A DNA stretch of 64,000 nt from Variovorax sp. J2L1-78 (lineage in GTDB: Bacteria; Pseudomonadota; Gammaproteobacteria; Burkholderiales; Burkholderiaceae_C), in contig NZ_JASZYB010000002.1 of NCBI RefSeq assembly GCF_030317205.1, forward strand, positions 734,501-798,500, written 5' to 3'. Under the pieces are notes generated by a model. It was given only the letters and a program-made list of their open reading frames with translations, ran no database searches and was not told where the DNA came from. Shown here piece after piece: positions 1 through 8,520 of this stretch. The position numbers and the translations under genes are program-made. Within the stretch, counting starts at the first letter, position 1, and each line of letters begins with the position of its first letter.

Positions 1-590
1 GCTACCGGCCGGAGGACTGGGTGCGCGTGATCCGCCATGGCGTGCACCCGATCGGCCGGCCGCTGATGATCATGCCGAGCGAGGACTACAACCGTTTCAC
101 CGACGACGACCTCGCCTCGCTCGTCGCCCACATCCGCAGCCTGCCGCCGACCGAAGGCGGTGCCGCGGTGCTCGACTTGCCGCTGCCGGTTCGCGCGCTC
201 TACGGATTCGGGCTGATCCAGGACGCCGCCGCGAAGATCGACCACACACGTCCGCCGGCGGCACCGGTGCCCGAAGGTGTGAGCGTGCAGCACGGCGCCT
301 ACGTGGCCAACATGTGCCTGGGCTGCCATGGCGCGCAACTGGCGGGCGGCAAGATCCCCGGCGGTCCGCCCGATTGGCCGGCCGCGTCGCGCCTCGCGCC
401 GGGCGAGGGCACGGTGATGGCGCGCTACCCCGATGCCGAATCGATGATGCGGCTGTTCAAGACCGGCCAGCGGCCCGACGGCACGCCGGTGCGGGTCATG
501 CCCTTCGAATCGCTGCGTGAGATCAGCGAGATCGACATGCGCGCGCTGCACCTCTACCTGCGGCAGCTGCCGCCGCCGGCGAAGGGCTGA
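1..590 (+). CDS. Cytochrome c family protein, 3' part (cut by window edge)
   Basis: This is the C-terminal part of a class I c-type cytochrome; the reading frame is open to the left edge and the first complete codon starts at base 3, so the start lies outside. A haem-binding CLGCH motif is visible around base 318-332, followed about 55 residues later by a VMPF stretch that could supply the axial methionine. The segment before the haem motif (a GRPLMIMPS stretch and an LASLVAHIRSLPP helix) looks like the end of a preceding cytochrome domain, so the protein is probably diheme. Such proteins are periplasmic or membrane-attached electron carriers, often subunits of dehydrogenases. The partner genes are outside the window. 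Confidence 0.85.
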   Translation, partial: YRPEDWVRVIRHGVHPIGRPLMIMPSEDYNRFTDDDLASLVAHIRSLPPTEGGAAVLDLPLPVRALYGFGLIQDAAAKIDHTRPPAAPVPEGVSVQHGAYVANMCLGCHGAQLAGGKIPGGPPDWPAASRLAPGEGTVMARYPDAESMMRLFKTGQRPDGTPVRVMPFESLREISEIDMRALHLYLRQLPPPAKG

Positions 591-603
591 GCGCGCAGGC
601 AGG

Positions 604-912
604 TCAGACCGCTTCGAGCACGTGGATGGTGCGGCTGACCGTCCAGTCTTTCACCTTCGCGCCGTAGGCCGCCATGTGCGGCGACGCGGCATGCGCCTGC
701 AACGCCGCCACGCTGGCCCAGCGCTCGATCACCACGAAGCTGTCGTCGCCGACGCTGCCGCGCGAGGGCGGCATGCCGGCCGCGTCGACCGTTGCGGCAT
801 ATTCGATGCAGCCGTCTTCGGCGAGCACCGCCGGCACGTTGGCCTGGAAGGCGTCGATGACCTGCGCGCGCAGGCCCGGCTTGGCGGTGATGAAGGCGAG
901 GACGTGGATCAT
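604..912 (-). CDS. Antibiotic biosynthesis monooxygenase (ABM) domain protein, putative quinol monooxygenase
   Basis: A 102-residue single-domain protein that fits the dimeric alpha/beta ABM fold: it opens with MIHVLAFITAKPG, carries the central CIEYAA strand and ends with the typical FVVIERWAS...HAASPHM segment. Family members such as YgiN oxidise quinols or other small aromatics without a cofactor, but many have no known substrate. The ATG at 912 is chosen because the domain starts directly there; a longer open frame upstream would run into the neighbouring gene. It follows an SDR gene on the same strand after about 120 bases and may be the last gene of the MFS-SDR unit controlled by the divergent LysR regulator. 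Confidence 0.8.
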   Translation of the reverse strand: MIHVLAFITAKPGLRAQVIDAFQANVPAVLAEDGCIEYAATVDAAGMPPSRGSVGDDSFVVIERWASVAALQAHAASPHMAAYGAKVKDWTVSRTIHVLEAV

Positions 913-1033
913 GAAGAGGGTCTCCGGTTGAGCCCTCGAATCTAACGCGCGGCCGCATCGGCCTGGGTCACCGATGCGCGAGGGCCGTTGCAGCTGACGA
1001 GCGTCGAGGCAAGCCGTCGACGTGCGCTGTCGA

Positions 1034-1795
1034 TCACTTGCCGCCGGTGACATCCAGGAAGGTGCCGGTGACGAAAGACGCCTCGGCGCCCGCCAACCAC
1101 AGGATGGCCCGCGCCACCTCTTCGGGCTGGCCGCCTCGTCCCATGGGAATCGAGTCCTTGACGCGATCGACACGGTTCGGTTCGCCGCCGCTGGCATGCA
1201 TCTCGGTGTAGATGTGCCCGGGACGAATGCAGTTGACGCGGATGCCTTCGCGCGCGACTTCCTTGGCGAGGCCGAGGGTGAAGGTCTCGAGCGCACCCTT
1301 CGACGAAGCGTAGTCCACATACTCGTTCGGGCTGCCGAGCCGGGCAGAGGCCGATGAGATGTTGACGATGGCGCCGCCCCGCCCGCCGTGACGCTGCGAC
1401 ATGCGCTTCACCGCCTGCTGCGCACAGAGGATCGGGCCGATGGCGTTGACGGCGAAGATGCGCTGCATCCGTGCGAAGTCGAGTCCCTCGATCCGGGACT
1501 GCCGCGCAATGATGGCGGCGTTGTTCACCAACACATCGATCCTGCCGAACGCGTCATCGATGGCGGCGAACAACTGTGCGACTTGTGCGGGGTCTGCACT
1601 GTCCGCGCGCACGGCCAGGGCCCGGCGTCCGAGCGATTCGACGTCGGCGCGCACCGCTCGGGCCGCGGACTCGTCGGAGATGAAACTGAGCGCCACGTCG
1701 TAGCCCTGGGCGGCCGCCAGTCGCGCTGTCGCGGCACCGACGCCACGGCTGCCGCCGGTGATCAGGATCAAAGGCGCCTGGGAAACGGCATGCAT
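1034..1795 (-). CDS. SDR family NAD(P)-dependent oxidoreductase
   Basis: Classical short-chain dehydrogenase of 253 residues. The N-terminal nucleotide motif TGGSRGVGAAT, the NNAA motif (VLVNNAAI), the catalytic Ser in the NISSASARLG strand and the YASSK active-site motif are all present, and the C-terminus ends in a TGTFLDVTGGK stretch as usual. Substrate cannot be deduced. The start at 1795 (MHAVSQAPLI) is preferred over an in-frame ATG 16 codons upstream because it has a GAGG ribosome-binding sequence about 8 bases upstream and begins close to the Rossmann fold. It lies 60 bases downstream of the MFS gene and is likely co-transcribed with it. Confidence 0.88.
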   Translation of the reverse strand: MHAVSQAPLILITGGSRGVGAATARLAAAQGYDVALSFISDESAARAVRADVESLGRRALAVRADSADPAQVAQLFAAIDDAFGRIDVLVNNAAIIARQSRIEGLDFARMQRIFAVNAIGPILCAQQAVKRMSQRHGGRGGAIVNISSASARLGSPNEYVDYASSKGALETFTLGLAKEVAREGIRVNCIRPGHIYTEMHASGGEPNRVDRVKDSIPMGRGGQPEEVARAILWLAGAEASFVTGTFLDVTGGK

Positions 1796-1855
1796 GGTGC
1801 GGACCTCGGAGTGATGATGAGATGAATGCCGAAGCAGTGGCATCGGACCCGAGCC

Positions 1856-3067
1856 TCAACCACGTTGTTGCGTCGGCGCGAGGCGTGGCCGGAGTGTCAA
1901 CGCCAGCGGCACGATCGCCAGCGCCGTCAGCGCCGTGGCCACGGTCGCTGCCCGGATGCCGACGTGGTCGCCCAAAAAGCCATAGACGATCGGCGACAGT
2001 GCGCCTGAAGCGATGGTGCCCGTGTAGAACACCGCGAAGGCGCGCTCGGTGCCGTCTGACGGAGCCATGTCCGGCACGGTACCGTAGAGCACCGACGACG
2101 TTCCGTTGAGCATCAGCCCCAGGAGGGGCAACAGCACCAGGGCAGGCCCCAGCGGGCACAGCAGAACGGCCACGATGCACGCTGCCGTGCCGCCTTCGGT
2201 CACGAGCACGGTGCCCGTCACGCCGAGGCGCTCGCCCAGCCAGCCGCAGACGAACTTGCCGGCCGCGCCGCCGATGAACACCATCGCCAGTGCGGTGCCC
2301 AGCATGGGCGTCGAAATGCCCTTGGCCTGCAGCAGAAAGGGCAAGAAGGTCAGAACACCCATGCGCACGGCAGTGTCGAGAACGCCGATCGCCAGCAGCA
2401 GCTGGAAGCCGCTGCGCGATGCGTGCGGGCCGCCGCCAGCCTGGCGCTGCGCCATCGGCGCGGCGCGCGGCAGCGATGGGAGGAAAAGTGCAATGCCTGC
2501 CGCGACCAGCACGCCCACGGCGGCCATCACCCACAGCGCATGGCGCCAGGGCATCGAGGCCACCAGGAGCGACATGGCCGCGGGCAGCATGGCCTTGCCC
2601 AGATCGCCGGCGAAGTTGTAGATGCCCAGCGGACCCCGGGCGCGTGGGCCGTAGGCGTGTGACACGGCGGTGGAGGCCAGCGGGTGCTGGGTGCTGGAGC
2701 CGCTGCCCGATACCGCCAGCGCCACGCACAGGCCGAGCAGGCTGCCCGACATGCCGGCCGCTGCATAGCCCAGCGCCGCCAGCAGCGTGCCCAGTGCCAA
2801 TGTGGCGCGCCGTCCTACCCGTTGCGACAGTCGACCGGCCGACAACTGCAGGCAGGCCATCGTGCCGCCGTAGACCGCGCGAAGGACGGCCAGCGCGCCG
2901 TAGCCCAGGCCGAATTCCGTCTGCCACACCGGCAGCAACACGTAGATCAGGTCGGTGTAGCCGTCGTGCAGCGCATGCGCCACGCACGATACCCAGAGCA
3001 CGCGATTCGCCTCCGGCGCCGCGTGCTTGCGCCTGGTCGAATCGGCAGCGAGGGAGGGCGTCGTCAT
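1856..3067 (-). CDS. MFS transporter
   Basis: A 403-residue inner-membrane carrier with the hydrophobic pattern of a 12-helix major facilitator protein. The loop-2/3 signature region is seen around LSQRVGRRATLALG, and a second copy of the signature (LGERLGVTGTVL) follows the central loop. The N-terminal HALHDGYTDLIYVLLP segment resembles MFS proteins related to fosmidomycin-resistance carriers; the transported compound is unknown. The ATG at 3067 is taken because upstream codons overlap the divergent LysR gene and its promoter. Only 55 bases separate it from that divergent regulator, a standard LysR arrangement, so its expression and that of the SDR behind it are probably LysR-controlled. Confidence 0.88.
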   Translation of the reverse strand: MTTPSLAADSTRRKHAAPEANRVLWVSCVAHALHDGYTDLIYVLLPVWQTEFGLGYGALAVLRAVYGGTMACLQLSAGRLSQRVGRRATLALGTLLAALGYAAAGMSGSLLGLCVALAVSGSGSSTQHPLASTAVSHAYGPRARGPLGIYNFAGDLGKAMLPAAMSLLVASMPWRHALWVMAAVGVLVAAGIALFLPSLPRAAPMAQRQAGGGPHASRSGFQLLLAIGVLDTAVRMGVLTFLPFLLQAKGISTPMLGTALAMVFIGGAAGKFVCGWLGERLGVTGTVLVTEGGTAACIVAVLLCPLGPALVLLPLLGLMLNGTSSVLYGTVPDMAPSDGTERAFAVFYTGTIASGALSPIVYGFLGDHVGIRAATVATALTALAIVPLALTLRPRLAPTQQRG

Positions 3068-3122
3068 GCGATCGATCCTAGGCTTCCGCGGCCCAGGCCA
3101 CCACAGACGTAATATCGCGGCT

Positions 3123-4091
3123 ATGGGGAGAAAAAGTCCCGCCAACATCGAGAAGGCCGAAGCCCGCGTGGAGCGCGCCCGCTTGCCTCCGCTCAATGCG
3201 CTGCGCAGCTTCGAGGCGGTGGCCCTGCATGGCAGCTTCGCCGCTGCGGCGGCCGGGCTCAACGTCACCCACTGGGCGGTTGGCAAACAGATCCGCCTGT
3301 TGGAGGACTGGTTCGGCAAGCCCCTGTTCGAACGCCGTGCGCGCGGCGTGCGCCTGACCGATGAGGGCGCGGCCCTCCTGGGTGACGTCAGCGATGCCTT
3401 CGACCGGCTGGCGACGGGCACCGCGCGGCTGCGCGACGCAGGTTCCGCTCGGCGCATCTCGGGGACCGTGCGGGTCAATGCCCTGGTGAGCTTCGCGCTG
3501 AGCTGGTTGCTGCCACGGCTGCCAGACTTCTGCCTGCAGTTTCCCGACATCGACGTGCAGGTGTCGACCACCTCGCGCAGGTTGCGCTACCTGGGCGATG
3601 CCTTCGACATCGGCGTGCGGTCCGGACCCGAGCAGGGACCCGGCCTCGTCTCGCGCATGTTCATGGCCGATGTCCGCCTGCCAGCATGCGCCCCGGCCCT
3701 GCTGCGCCAGCATCCGATCCACAGTGTGGCCGACCTTCGCCACCATACGCTGCTGCATTCCGCCAGTACCAAAGGCGCCTGGACCCACTGGCTGCGCACG
3801 GCCGGCGCACCTGGCCTTCGGCCCGCGCGACAGATGGAGTTCGAGCATGTGTTTCTGCAGCAGGCCGCAGCGGTGGAAGGACTGGGCGTGGCATTGGCCT
3901 CACTGCCGTTGATCCTGCGTGATCTTGCCGCCGGGCGTCTGGTGTGTCCGCTGCCGGCGACCACCTGGCGCGCGCCGGACTATGCGATGGTGCTCAGCGC
4001 CGAGCGCGACAGCGACCCTGCCGTTTCGGCCTTCCGAAACTGGATGCTGCAAGCCGCAGCGGAGGCGCCGAGCACGCCGCCATCGGCCTGA
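3123..4091 (+). CDS. LysR family transcriptional regulator (GcvA-like)
   Basis: A 322-residue LysR protein. After a basic N-terminal extension the winged helix-turn-helix begins at PPLNALRSFEAVALHGSFA and continues through VGKQIRLLEDWFGKPLFERR, the dimer helix and an effector-binding domain with the SRRLRYLGDAFDIGVRSG segment typical of the GcvA subgroup. The recognition-helix region reads LNVTHWAVGKQI instead of the usual VSxSAVSxQI, a small deviation from the family pattern. It is divergent from the MFS-SDR genes, which are its likely targets. The ATG at 3123 keeps the gene clear of the divergent start. Confidence 0.9.
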   Translation: MGRKSPANIEKAEARVERARLPPLNALRSFEAVALHGSFAAAAAGLNVTHWAVGKQIRLLEDWFGKPLFERRARGVRLTDEGAALLGDVSDAFDRLATGTARLRDAGSARRISGTVRVNALVSFALSWLLPRLPDFCLQFPDIDVQVSTTSRRLRYLGDAFDIGVRSGPEQGPGLVSRMFMADVRLPACAPALLRQHPIHSVADLRHHTLLHSASTKGAWTHWLRTAGAPGLRPARQMEFEHVFLQQAAAVEGLGVALASLPLILRDLAAGRLVCPLPATTWRAPDYAMVLSAERDSDPAVSAFRNWMLQAAAEAPSTPPSA

Positions 4092-4148
4092 CCTCGCAGG
4101 CGTCCCAGCCGAGTCGCACCCCTCGACGACGGCGTTTCGCGTCGACGG

Positions 4149-5084
4149 TCACGCGGCCACCGCGCCGCCCGCCTCGCCCTTCGCCAGGGCGGCCGCCATG
4201 AAGTCGACGAAGGCGCGCACCCGCGTCGACAGCTGGTGGCGCTGCGGGTACACCGCGTGGATGTCGGCCTCGGGCGTGCGGTAGCCGGGCAGCACCTGCA
4301 CCAGCCGGCCGCTGCGCAGGTAGCGCGCGATGTCCCATTCGGCGCGCATCACGATGCCGTGCCCGTCGAGCGCCCAGCTCACCGCGATCTCGCCGTCGTT
4401 GGTGGTGAGCGGGCCGCGCGTCTTCACCGCTTGCGTGCGCTGCGTGGCGCCGCGGCCGCTGGTCAGGCGCCAGGTGCCGTAGGCTTCGTCGCCCTGCCGG
4501 ATACCGATGCAGGCGTGGCGTGCGAGGTCGTTCGGCACCCGGGGCGTGCCGGCGCGCGTCAGATACGCCGGCGACGCGCACAGCAAGCGCCGGTTCGACG
4601 CGATGCGTCGCGCGATCACGCGCGTATCGGGCGGCACGCCGAAGCGGATGCAGACGTCGAAGGCGTCGTCGGTCAGCGGCGGCGGGTTGACCGACAGCTG
4701 CAGCTGCACGTCGACCTCGGGGTAGCGGCGCGCGAAGCGCGAGATCACCGGTGCGACATGGCTGCGGCCGAAACCGAGCGTCGCGTTCACCCGCAGCAGG
4801 CCTTGCGGCTCGCCCTTGGCCTGCCCCAGCAGCTGGGCCATGTCCTCGATCTCGCCGAGGATGCGGCGCGCATGCGCCAGGTACAGCTCACCCTCGGGCG
4901 TGAGGCCCATGCGCCGCGTGGTGCGGTTGACCAGCGTCACGCCCAGCCGGTCCTCCATCAGCGCGAGCCGCTTGCTCACCGCCGGCGTGGTCACGCCCAT
5001 CTCGCGCGCTGCCGCACTCAGGCTGCCGGCCGCTGCCAGCGTCGAAAAGAAGCCCAGTTCCGCGGGCTGGATGGAGGCGCTCAT
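4149..5084 (-). CDS. LysR family transcriptional regulator, probable regulator of the tartrate dehydrogenase operon
   Basis: A 311-residue LysR protein with a clean N-terminal wHTH (ELGFFSTLAAAGSLSAAARE, then TTPAVSKRLALMEDRLGVTL) and the CrgA/DmlR-like effector domain (GFGRSHVAPVISRFARRYPEV). It is divergent from the tartrate/malate dehydrogenase gene 116 bases away. DmlR-type regulators sit in the same divergent position next to the D-malate dehydrogenase dmlA in E. coli, so this one probably responds to tartrate, malate or a related hydroxy-dicarboxylate; that ligand is an inference. It converges with the upstream LysR gene at 4091. Confidence 0.9.
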   Translation of the reverse strand: MSASIQPAELGFFSTLAAAGSLSAAAREMGVTTPAVSKRLALMEDRLGVTLVNRTTRRMGLTPEGELYLAHARRILGEIEDMAQLLGQAKGEPQGLLRVNATLGFGRSHVAPVISRFARRYPEVDVQLQLSVNPPPLTDDAFDVCIRFGVPPDTRVIARRIASNRRLLCASPAYLTRAGTPRVPNDLARHACIGIRQGDEAYGTWRLTSGRGATQRTQAVKTRGPLTTNDGEIAVSWALDGHGIVMRAEWDIARYLRSGRLVQVLPGYRTPEADIHAVYPQRHQLSTRVRAFVDFMAAALAKGEAGGAVAA

Positions 5085-5097
5085 CGACGTTCCATTG

Positions 5098-5124
5098 TTG
5101 AACTCAGGTTAACGATGGATTCAA
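5098..5124. promoter_or_regulatory. Possible LysR box between the regulator and tartrate dehydrogenase
   Basis: The intergenic stretch contains a TTGAA...TTCAA inverted repeat (arms 5098-5102 and 5120-5124) centred on a GTTAAC palindrome (5108-5113). It lies 14 bases from the LysR start and about 80 bases upstream of the dehydrogenase start, the expected place for an autoregulatory LysR site. The match to the loose T-N11-A rule is weak evidence, so this is only a candidate. Confidence 0.3.
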
Positions 5125-5200
5125 TTCCGGCGCGAATGCATCGCGCGGGCCGATCCTACAGTGCGTCATCCAGACCACCGCCGCATTGAAGGAAGACACC

Positions 5201-6292
5201 ATGAAGACGTACCGCATCGCCACCATCCCCGGAGACGGCATCGGCAAGGAAGTGATCCCCGCCGGCCGGCAGGTGATGGACGCACTGGCCGCGGCCGACG
5301 GCACGCTGCGCTTCGAGTTCGAGGACTTCGGCTGGGGCGGCGACTGGTTCCGCGCGCACGGCGAGATGATGCCGGCCAACGGCCTCGATGCGCTGCGCGA
5401 CAAGGACGCCATCCTCTTTGGCTCGGCCGGCGACCCGCACATCCCCGACCACATCACGCTGTGGGGCCTGCGCCTGAAGATCTGCCAGGGCTTCGACCAG
5501 TACGCCAACGTGCGGCCCACGCGCATCCTGCCGGGCATCGACGGTCCGCTCAAGCGCTGCGGCCCGAAGGACCTCGACTGGGTCATCGTGCGCGAGAACT
5601 CCGAAGGCGAGTACGCCGGCGTCGGCGGACGCGTGCACCAGGGCCACCCGATCGAGGCCGCGACCGACGTGAGCATGATGACCCGCGCCGGCGTCGAGCG
5701 GATCATGCGCTTCGCCTTCAAGCTGGCGCAGTCGCGCCCGCGCAAGCTGCTCACCGTCGTCACCAAGAGCAACGCGCAGCGCCACGCGATGGTGATGTGG
5801 GACGAGATCGCGGTGCAGATCAGCAAGGAGTTCCCGGACGTCACCTGGGACAAGGAGCTGGTCGACGCCGCCACCGCGCGCATGGTCAACCGGCCCGCCA
5901 CGCTCGACACCCTCGTGGCCACCAATCTGCACGCCGACATCCTGAGCGACCTGGCCGCCGCGCTGGCGGGCAGCCTGGGCATCGCACCCACCGGCAACAT
6001 CGACCCGGAGCGCCGCTACCCGTCGATGTTCGAACCGATCCACGGCTCGGCCTTCGACATCATGGGCCAGGGGCTGGCCAACCCGGTCGGCACCTTCTGG
6101 TCGGTGGTGATGCTGCTCGAGCATCTGGGCGAGCCCGCCGCGGCGACCCGTGTGATGCAGGCCGTGGAGCATGTCACCGCCAACCCCGCGCTGCACACGC
6201 GCGACCTCGGTGGCACGGCCACCACCGAGGCGGTCACGCGCGCGGTCTGCGAGCACATCGCCAGCGCGCACAGCGAACGCCGCGCCGCCTGA
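5201..6292 (+). CDS. ttuC: Tartrate dehydrogenase / D-malate dehydrogenase (isopropylmalate dehydrogenase family)
   Basis: A 363-residue NAD-dependent beta-decarboxylating dehydrogenase. The family core is plain: IPGDGIGKEVIPAG at the start, the ENSEGEYAGVGGR substrate loop, the conserved Lys-containing VVTKSNAQRH strand, a Mg-binding Asp in HADILSDLAAAL and the PIHGSAFDIMGQG motif. The combination GSAGDPHIPDHITLWGLRL with NSEGEYAGVGGR resembles TtuC/DmlA tartrate dehydrogenases rather than LeuB. These enzymes oxidise tartrate, D-malate and related acids to oxaloglycolate, pyruvate or glycerate. The ATG at 5201 has a purine-rich GAAGGAAGA upstream; an in-frame ATG five codons earlier lacks one. 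It is followed by a Bug receptor gene 60 bases downstream, suggesting uptake and oxidation of the same acid. Confidence 0.88.
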   Translation: MKTYRIATIPGDGIGKEVIPAGRQVMDALAAADGTLRFEFEDFGWGGDWFRAHGEMMPANGLDALRDKDAILFGSAGDPHIPDHITLWGLRLKICQGFDQYANVRPTRILPGIDGPLKRCGPKDLDWVIVRENSEGEYAGVGGRVHQGHPIEAATDVSMMTRAGVERIMRFAFKLAQSRPRKLLTVVTKSNAQRHAMVMWDEIAVQISKEFPDVTWDKELVDAATARMVNRPATLDTLVATNLHADILSDLAAALAGSLGIAPTGNIDPERRYPSMFEPIHGSAFDIMGQGLANPVGTFWSVVMLLEHLGEPAAATRVMQAVEHVTANPALHTRDLGGTATTEAVTRAVCEHIASAHSERRAA

Positions 6293-6351
6293 GCGCGGCC
6301 GCGCCAGCCTGGCGCGAGCGACGAGATTCACAACAAGACGGAGACAACACC

Positions 6352-7341
6352 ATGCGCATTTCTTTCCGGCCGCATCGTCGGCAGCTCGTGCAGGCCGCGG
6401 CGCTCGCGCTCGGCCTGTCGGCCACGCTGGCCATGGCGCAAGCCTGGCCCACACGCTCGATCAGCCTGATCGTGCCGTTCCCCGCCGGCGGCACGACCGA
6501 TGTGCTGGCGCGCGCGCTGGCCGACAGGCTCTCGCAGAGCCTTGGCCAGCCCGTCGTGGTCGAAAGCCGGCCCGGTGCCGGTGCGACCGTTGGGGCCGAC
6601 TATGTCGCCAAGGCCAAGCCCGACGGCTACACGCTGCTCATGGGCGCGGTGCACCACACCATCGCCACCAGCGTCTACAAGAAGCTGCCGTACGACTTCC
6701 AGAAGGACCTCGCGCCGGTGGCCACGGTCGCGATGGTGCCCAACGTGCTGGTGGTGAACGCCGCGCTCACGCCCGCGCGCAACGTGACCGAGCTCGTGGC
6801 CTTCGCCAAGTCGGCGCCGGCCAAGCTGGCCTACGGGTCGAACGGCAACGGCACCGCGCAGCACCTGATCGGCACGCAGTTCCAGGCCAGCACCGGTGTC
6901 GAGTTGCTGCACGTGCCCTACAAGGGCAGCGGCCCGCTGACGACCGACCTGCTCGGCGGCCAGGTCGCGATGTCCTTCGACACCATCACGCCGGTGCTGC
7001 AGCACATCCAGGCGGGCAAGCTGCGCGCGCTGGCCGTGACGACCGCGAAGCGCTCGTCGGTGCTGCCCGACGTGCCGACGCTCGAAGAGGCCGGGCTCAA
7101 GGGCTTCGACATCGGCACCTGGTTCGGCGTCCTCGCGCCGGCCGCGACGCCGAAGGACGTGGTGGCGCGCCTCAACAGCGAGATGGTGAAGATCATCCGT
7201 TCGCCCGACTTCGCGCAGCGCATGCAGGCCATCGGTGCCGAGCCGCTCGGTGGCACACCCGAGCAGATGGCCAAGCAGATCGCCGACGAGACCACCAAGT
7301 TCGCGAAGCTGGTGAAGGACGGCAAGGTCGCGATCGACTGA
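6352..7341 (+). CDS. Tripartite tricarboxylate transporter substrate-binding protein (Bug family)
   Basis: A 329-residue periplasmic receptor of the Bug/TctC family. It has a signal peptide (basic MRISFRPHRR, hydrophobic core, cleavage after AMA), the mature start QAWPTRSISLIVPFPAGGTTD that is the hallmark of the family, the PGAGATVGADYVAKAKPDGYTLL strand region and the conserved YGSNGNGTAQHL ligand loop. Bug proteins usually bind carboxylates and feed TctA/TctB membrane proteins, but most are orphans, and no tctAB gene is visible here. Its place behind tartrate dehydrogenase suggests a hydroxy-dicarboxylate ligand. Confidence 0.9.
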   Translation: MRISFRPHRRQLVQAAALALGLSATLAMAQAWPTRSISLIVPFPAGGTTDVLARALADRLSQSLGQPVVVESRPGAGATVGADYVAKAKPDGYTLLMGAVHHTIATSVYKKLPYDFQKDLAPVATVAMVPNVLVVNAALTPARNVTELVAFAKSAPAKLAYGSNGNGTAQHLIGTQFQASTGVELLHVPYKGSGPLTTDLLGGQVAMSFDTITPVLQHIQAGKLRALAVTTAKRSSVLPDVPTLEEAGLKGFDIGTWFGVLAPAATPKDVVARLNSEMVKIIRSPDFAQRMQAIGAEPLGGTPEQMAKQIADETTKFAKLVKDGKVAID

Positions 7342-7357
7342 TCGCCGCCGCGGCGCT

Positions 7358-7765
7358 TCAGCCCGGCACCGCGCCGGGTGCCATGTACACCAGCTCCCAC
7401 ACGTGGCCGTCGAGGTCCTGGTAGGCGTGCTGGTACATGAAGCCGTGGTCCTTCGCCGGGGTGGGCGTGGTGCCACCCGCGGCCACCGCCTTGCCGACGA
7501 GGTCGTCGACCTGCGCGCGGCTCTCGCACGACAGGCAGAGCAGCACCTCGGTGCTGGTCTTCGCGTCGACGATCGTCTTGGACGTAAAGGTCTGGAAGTA
7601 CGTGTCGACCAGCAGCATCACGTAGATGTGCTCCTCGCTCACGATCATGCAGGTCGCGTTCTCGTCGGTGAACTGCGGGTTGAAGGTGTAGCCGAGTGCC
7701 GTGAAGAAAGCGACGGACCGCTTCAGGTCCTTCACCGGCAGGTTGACGAAGATCTGGGTCGCCAT
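7358..7765 (-). CDS. VOC (glyoxalase/bleomycin-resistance fold) family protein
   Basis: A 135-residue protein with the paired beta-alpha-beta-beta-beta units of the vicinal oxygen chelate fold. It opens with ATQIFVNLPVKDLKRSVAFF and ends with a YQDLDGHVWELVYM strand, where the Asp/His-Glu region includes the usual metal-ligand Glu. The N-terminal FVNLPV strand has no obvious His ligand, as in YaeR/PhnB-like lactoylglutathione lyase relatives. Function is unknown. It is divergent from a TetR gene and the space between contains two copies of the same palindrome, so it is the likely main target of that repressor. Confidence 0.85.
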   Translation of the reverse strand: MATQIFVNLPVKDLKRSVAFFTALGYTFNPQFTDENATCMIVSEEHIYVMLLVDTYFQTFTSKTIVDAKTSTEVLLCLSCESRAQVDDLVGKAVAAGGTTPTPAKDHGFMYQHAYQDLDGHVWELVYMAPGAVPG

Positions 7766-7801
7766 TGGTTTTCCTCGGGAAATGGGGTGAAATGGGACGG
7801 T

Positions 7802-7850
7802 TTGTGGACGCCGTCCACAAGACCTTAACGGAGAGAATGGACGCTGTCCA
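7802..7850. promoter_or_regulatory. Pair of TetR-type operators
   Basis: Two related palindromes lie in the 103-base gap between the VOC and TetR genes. Site 1 (7802-7820) is a perfect 19-base palindrome of TTGTGGACG, a central C, and its complement. Site 2 (7838-7850) is TGGAC-GCT-GTCCA. Their centres are 33 bases apart, about three helical turns, so two dimers would bind the same face. Both share the half-site TGGAC. This is the expected layout for an autoregulated TetR repressor that also controls the divergent gene. Confidence 0.75.
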
Positions 7851-7868
7851 CATGAAATTCCCCGTGCC

Positions 7869-8519
7869 ATGAGTCCCGTTCCCGTCCCGCTGCCGGTGCG
7901 CAGCACCTACCGCCATGGCGACCTGCGGCGCGCGTTGCTCGAAGCGGGCATCGCGCTGGCACGCAGCGGCGGGCCCGAGGCGGTGGTGCTGCGCGAGGTC
8001 ACGCGCCAGGCGGGCGTGGTGCCGAACGCGGCGTACCGGCACTTCGGCAGCCGCCAGGAGCTGTTGAAGGCGGTGCGCGCGGCCGCGCTGTCGGCATCCG
8101 CGGCGGCCATGGAGGCCGAGCTGGCCACGGTCCCGGCGGGTCTTGCACCGGCCGAGGCGGCCCGCGCGAGCCTGCGCGCCATCGGTGCCGGCTACCTGCG
8201 TTTCGCGCAGGCCGAGCACGGCTTGTTCCTCACGGCCTATGCGGCGTCCGACGACCTCAAGGGCCCGAGCGATCCGGCGCGTGCCGGGCCGAGCGGCAAG
8301 AACCCGTACCAGTTGCTGGGCGAGGCTCTCGACCAGATGGTGGCCGCCGGGCTGATGTCGGCAGATCGGCGGCCCGGCGCCGAATTCCTCGCCTGGTCGG
8401 CGGTCCACGGCCTCGCGATGCTGGTGCTCGACGGGCCGCTCGGCCCCGTGGTCGGCCCGCAGATGCAGCAGGTGGGCCAGCGCTTGCTCGACATGGTCGA
8501 GCACGGCCTCTCGGTCTGA
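7869..8519 (+). CDS. TetR/AcrR family transcriptional regulator
   Basis: A 216-residue TetR-type repressor. The DNA-binding region is residues 12-60: STYRHGDLRRALLEAGIALA, the helix-turn-helix LREVTRQAGVVPNAAYRHFG and SRQELLKAV. The C-terminal ligand domain carries the YLRFAQAEHGLFLTAY segment and a WSAVHGLAMLVLDG helix, matching the WHG-domain subgroup of TetR proteins. The ligand is unknown. It is divergent from the VOC gene and downstream of two matching palindromes (7802-7850), which argues for autoregulation. Its stop codon lies two bases from the stop of the convergent MFS gene. Confidence 0.9.
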   Translation: MSPVPVPLPVRSTYRHGDLRRALLEAGIALARSGGPEAVVLREVTRQAGVVPNAAYRHFGSRQELLKAVRAAALSASAAAMEAELATVPAGLAPAEAARASLRAIGAGYLRFAQAEHGLFLTAYAASDDLKGPSDPARAGPSGKNPYQLLGEALDQMVAAGLMSADRRPGAEFLAWSAVHGLAMLVLDGPLGPVVGPQMQQVGQRLLDMVEHGLSV

Positions 8520-8520
8520 A

